A stretch of DNA of 7,280 nt from CAYSIX01 sp964431205 (GTDB taxonomy: Bacteria; Planctomycetota; Phycisphaerae; Phycisphaerales; Phycisphaeraceae), in assembly GCA_964431205.1 (NCBI GenBank), contig CAYSIX010000207.1, positions 1 through 7,280 on the forward strand, in the 5' to 3' direction. Below the pieces are notes generated by a model. The model saw nothing but the letters and a program-made list of their open reading frames with translations, searched no databases and had not been told where the DNA came from. This document shows positions 4,802 through 7,280 of the stretch, one piece after another. Position 1 is the stretch's first letter; every line of letters starts with the position of its first letter. The translations under genes and the position numbers were made by a program.

Positions 4802-6313
4802 TTATTCGAACAGTCCGGGCGCCTCGTCACGCCGGCTCTGGGCGCGGCGGGGACTGGAAGGGGTCCGGCGTGCGGCGGGGTCGGTGTGTTTGGCATCGGG
4901 GTGATCGGTGACGCGGGAGCGGACGGGCCCGCCGGCGGTGACGGTGGTGAGCAGGTCGCCGGTGGTGGTCTGGTCGGGGTGGCGGAGCAGGCGGCCGTCG
5001 GGCCGGAGGGTGTACGTGTAGCCGCGTTCGAGGACCTGCCGTGGGCCGACGGCGTCGAGTCGTCGTGCGATGAGTTGCAGGGCGCCTCGGGCGGCGTCGA
5101 GTCGGCGTTGCGGCAGGGGGGCGAGGCGTCGGGCCAGGGCGTCGAGCTGGCGTCGCGCGGGGCCGCTGCGGGCGCGCAGGGCGGCGAGCAGTCGCGCATG
5201 GTCGCGTCCGAGCCGCTCGCGCAACGGCCCGAGCCGGCGCGGCAGCACGAGCGCGAAGCGCTGGGCGTCACGCGCCAGGCGTTGTCGCGCCTCGAGCAGC
5301 AGGCGTTGGGGGGCGCGGAAGAGCGTGTGGCGCGCGGCGGCGTGGACGCGGTGCCGCGCGTGCTCGAGGCGGCGCTGGGTCAGCAGGGCCATGCGCCGCT
5401 GAAGCTGGTGGACCTGGTGGTGAAGCGCGACGGCGTCGGGGACCAGGCGCATCGCGGCCTGGGTGGGGGTGGCGCAGCGCAGGTCGGCGACGAGCTCGGC
5501 GATCGTCGTGTCGGTCTCGTGTCCGATGGCGGCGACGATGGGGATGTCGCAGCGGTAGATCGCGTCGGCGACGGCGCGTTCGTTGAAGGCCCAGAGGTCT
5601 TCGATGGACCCGCCGCCGCGGGTGAGGATGATCGCGTCGATGCCGAGACGCTTGCCGTGACGCGAGAGAGTGGCGATGGCGGCGGCGATCTGCTCGGCGG
5701 CGCCGTCGCCCTGCACGCGGACGTCGTACAGCGCCAGGCGGCAGCCGGGCCAGCGACGCTGGGCGGTGTGGATCACGTCCCGCAGGGCCGCGGCCGAGCG
5801 CGAGGTGACGACGGCGACGCGGCGGGGCACCAGCGGCAGCGGTCGCTTGCGCTGCTCGTCGAAGTAGCCGAGCTGGCGCAGCTTTTCCATGAGCTGGCGG
5901 AGGCGCAGCTCCAGCGCGCCCTGGCCGACGGGCTCGATGTTGTCCACGTAGAGCTGCGTGTGGCCCTGGCCCTCGTAAAAGTCGACGCGGCCGGTGACGA
6001 CGACCTCCATGCCGTTGCGCACGGGCGTGCGGATGCGGCGGGCGTTGGAGGCGAAGCAGACGCAGCGGATCGTGGCGGCCTCGTCCTTGAGACTGAAGAA
6101 CCAGTGGGTGCGGTCGGAGAGGTTGCTGACCTCGCCGACGACGCGAACGCGGTCGGGCAGCGCCTCGGAGAAGACGGTCTTGATCAGCAGGGCCAGGGCG
6201 CTGACGGTGAGCGGTCGCGGGCCGGCCGGGGGCGCGGCGGCCGGGGGCGCGGCCGGCGGGACGCCGCTGGAAACGTCCCGCCTCGGTTCTTCGGGAAACG
6301 GCAGTCGCGGCAT
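4802..6313 (-). CDS. xseA: Exodeoxyribonuclease VII large subunit
   Basis: This 503-residue protein is the catalytic subunit of exonuclease VII. Residues 35-128 form the OB-fold DNA-binding domain (LTVSALALLIKTVFSEALPD, VVGEVSNLSDRTHWFFSLKD, MEVVVTGRVDFYEGQGHTQL). The nuclease domain follows, with RRVAVVTSRSAAALRDVI (164-181), ILTRGGGSIEDLWAFNE (229-245) and AIGHETDTTIAELVADLR (262-279), then ATPTQAA (281-287). Residues about 290-425 are a long Arg/Leu/Ala-rich helical region of the type that binds XseB. The C-terminal segment VLERGYTYTLRPDGRLL (428-444) is also conserved. Residues 14-34 are a Pro/Ala-rich N-terminal extension and residues 471-503 a disordered, charged tail; neither belongs to the conserved core. 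The usual TSxTGAA motif reads TSRSAAA here. The ATG at 6313 is the only good start; no clear ribosome site is seen. xseB lies downstream. Confidence 0.97.
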   Translation of the reverse strand: MPRLPFPEEPRRDVSSGVPPAAPPAAAPPAGPRPLTVSALALLIKTVFSEALPDRVRVVGEVSNLSDRTHWFFSLKDEAATIRCVCFASNARRIRTPVRNGMEVVVTGRVDFYEGQGHTQLYVDNIEPVGQGALELRLRQLMEKLRQLGYFDEQRKRPLPLVPRRVAVVTSRSAAALRDVIHTAQRRWPGCRLALYDVRVQGDGAAEQIAAAIATLSRHGKRLGIDAIILTRGGGSIEDLWAFNERAVADAIYRCDIPIVAAIGHETDTTIAELVADLRCATPTQAAMRLVPDAVALHHQVHQLQRRMALLTQRRLEHARHRVHAAARHTLFRAPQRLLLEARQRLARDAQRFALVLPRRLGPLRERLGRDHARLLAALRARSGPARRQLDALARRLAPLPQRRLDAARGALQLIARRLDAVGPRQVLERGYTYTLRPDGRLLRHPDQTTTGDLLTTVTAGGPVRSRVTDHPDAKHTDPAARRTPSSPRRAQSRRDEAPGLFE

Positions 6314-6358
6314 GGGCGCAGTGTAGCGGGCGATCGACGACGATTTACCCGTTGAGCG

Positions 6359-6375
6359 GCCGATCGAAGATCGGC
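6359..6375 (-). terminator. Candidate hairpin after the epimerase gene
   Basis: GCCGATC (6359-6365) and GATCGGC (6369-6375) form a perfect seven-base-pair stem with a three-base loop. On the minus strand it begins about 20 bases after the epimerase stop and lies 45 bases before the xseA start. The position fits a transcription terminator, but no U-run follows, so it may instead be a pause site, an mRNA 3' end stabiliser or a protein-binding palindrome. Confidence 0.4.
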
Positions 6376-6395
6376 GCTTCGGACGTTCGCCCCGA

Positions 6396-7280
6396 TCACG
6401 CCGCCGCGTGGGCCTGACGGTACGCCGCCTTGGCCTCGGCCAGCGCCCCGGCGTCGATCGTCACGCCGTTGCCGGCCGTCTCGGGCAGCACCGCCCGGCC
6501 GTGGTCCAGCCGCACGCCGTGCGCCACGTCCTTGCCCAGCAGCACCGCCCCGTCCATGTCCACGTAGTCGAGCATCGGCAGCAGCTGCGCGATCGCCGAG
6601 ATCCCCACCGTCGATTCGGTCATGCACCCGACCATCGTCTTGAGCCCCAGCGCCCGGGCGCGCCGCAGCATCCGGCGCGCCGGCGTCATCCCCCCGCACT
6701 TGGTCAGCTTCACGTTCACGCCGTGGAAGCGCCCGGCGCAGCGGTCCACGTCCGTTTCGACGATGCAGCTCTCGTCGGCGATCACCGGCAGCACGCACTC
6801 GTCGTGCACACGCTTCATGTCCTGCCACGCGTCGGCGGGCAGCGGCTGCTCGATGAATTCGACGCCCAGCGGCTTCATCGCCTCGGCGTTGGCCAGCGTC
6901 TGCTCGACCGTCCACGCCGTGTTCGCGTCCACGCGAAACACCGCGTCCGTCCGCTTGCGCAGCTCACGCACGATCGTCAGGTCGTCGTCCGTGCCGAGCT
7001 TGATCTTGTAGATCGGCCAGCCGGCGAACTCCTGCATCTTCGCGACCATCCGGTCCACGCGGTCGATGCCGATGGTGTAGTCGCTCAGTGGCGCATGGGC
7101 CGTGTCGAGCCCGAGCAGCGCGTGCACGGGTTGGCCGCGGCGTTTGCCCCACAGGTCGTGCGCCGCCTCGTCGAGGGCGCAGAGGGCGAAGAGCTGGTTG
7201 CCCAAACGCGGGTAGAGCCGTTGCCACAGCTCGGCGGGGTCGTCGAAGTCGGCGCCGTCGATCGCGTCACGGGCGGCGTC
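6396..7280 (-). CDS. Enolase-superfamily dipeptide epimerase-like protein (N-terminus missing)
   Basis: The last 294 residues are visible; the frame is open to the window edge, so the true start lies beyond 7280. Residues are numbered from the edge. The fragment shows the mandelate racemase/muconate-lactonizing fold: ALDEAAHDLWGKRRGQPV at the end of the cap domain, then IYKIKLGTDDD with lysines K92 and K94, RVDANTAW with D118, FIEQPLP with E144, VIADES with D169, and VNVKLTKCGGMTPARRM with K191. The metal ligands and both acid/base lysines are thus present. YVDMDGAVLL carries the D-x-D pair (D241, D243) that binds the dipeptide amino group in L-Ala-D/L-Glu epimerases, and GCMTESTVGISA is also of that type. 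Such enzymes interconvert L-Ala-D-Glu and L-Ala-L-Glu from cell-wall recycling, but related planctomycete and other members may prefer different dipeptides. The substrate remains uncertain. A hairpin follows the stop. Confidence 0.88.
   Translation of the reverse strand, partial: DAARDAIDGADFDDPAELWQRLYPRLGNQLFALCALDEAAHDLWGKRRGQPVHALLGLDTAHAPLSDYTIGIDRVDRMVAKMQEFAGWPIYKIKLGTDDDLTIVRELRKRTDAVFRVDANTAWTVEQTLANAEAMKPLGVEFIEQPLPADAWQDMKRVHDECVLPVIADESCIVETDVDRCAGRFHGVNVKLTKCGGMTPARRMLRRARALGLKTMVGCMTESTVGISAIAQLLPMLDYVDMDGAVLLGKDVAHGVRLDHGRAVLPETAGNGVTIDAGALAEAKAAYRQAHAAA

Noticed and set aside
4796..6355. Long plus-strand open frame of 519 codons opposite xseA
   Set aside because: It is the antisense shadow of xseA, whose motifs are unmistakable. 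The translation is Gly/Asp/Val/Arg-rich low complexity, as expected from GC-rich antisense reading.

Overview
The window is a GC-rich stretch of bacterial chromosome with eight recognisable genes, all on the minus strand. Two of them run off the window edges. The organism is most likely a planctomycete, possibly of the Phycisphaerae type. The reasons are a prepilin-like protein with the FTLIELLVVI start followed by an LP.V..AR....CMSNLRQIGLA segment, which is typical of the large planctomycete families of such proteins, a PANK4-type DUF89 protein, strong G/C preference at third codon positions, weak Shine-Dalgarno signals and palindromic intergenic repeats. This assignment is inference from sequence style; no rRNA or other marker is present.

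Read in the direction of transcription (from high to low coordinates), the layout is: (1) an enolase-superfamily enzyme resembling L-Ala-D/L-Glu dipeptide epimerases, cut at its N-terminus by the window edge (7280-6396); (2) xseA, exonuclease VII large subunit (6313-4802); (3) xseB, exonuclease VII small subunit (4660-4352), separated from xseA by 141 bases that hold a GGGGAC repeat tract; (4) an enlarged A24-type prepilin peptidase, overlapping the end of xseB by four bases (4355-2925); (5) an OmpA/Pal-like lipoprotein (2850-2221); (6) a 207-base intergenic region filled by a nested inverted repeat; (7) hisH, the glutaminase subunit of imidazole glycerol phosphate synthase (2013-1366, TTG start); (8) a DUF89/ARMT1-like phosphatase starting 11 bases after hisH (1354-230); (9) the first 58 codons of a prepilin-type protein (176-1).

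There are two plausible transcription groups: xseA-xseB-prepilin peptidase (perhaps with the lipoprotein), and hisH-DUF89 (perhaps with the prepilin). The genes serve mixed roles: DNA repair, type IV pilin/type II secretion maturation, cell-envelope anchoring, histidine synthesis and metabolite damage control. I see no defence system, prophage, insertion sequence, CRISPR array or RNA gene. The content is mostly ordinary chromosome. The points most worth a second look are the nested inverted repeat between the lipoprotein and hisH, the enlarged prepilin peptidase, the orphan hisH-DUF89 pair, and the G-quadruplex-like tract between xseA and xseB.
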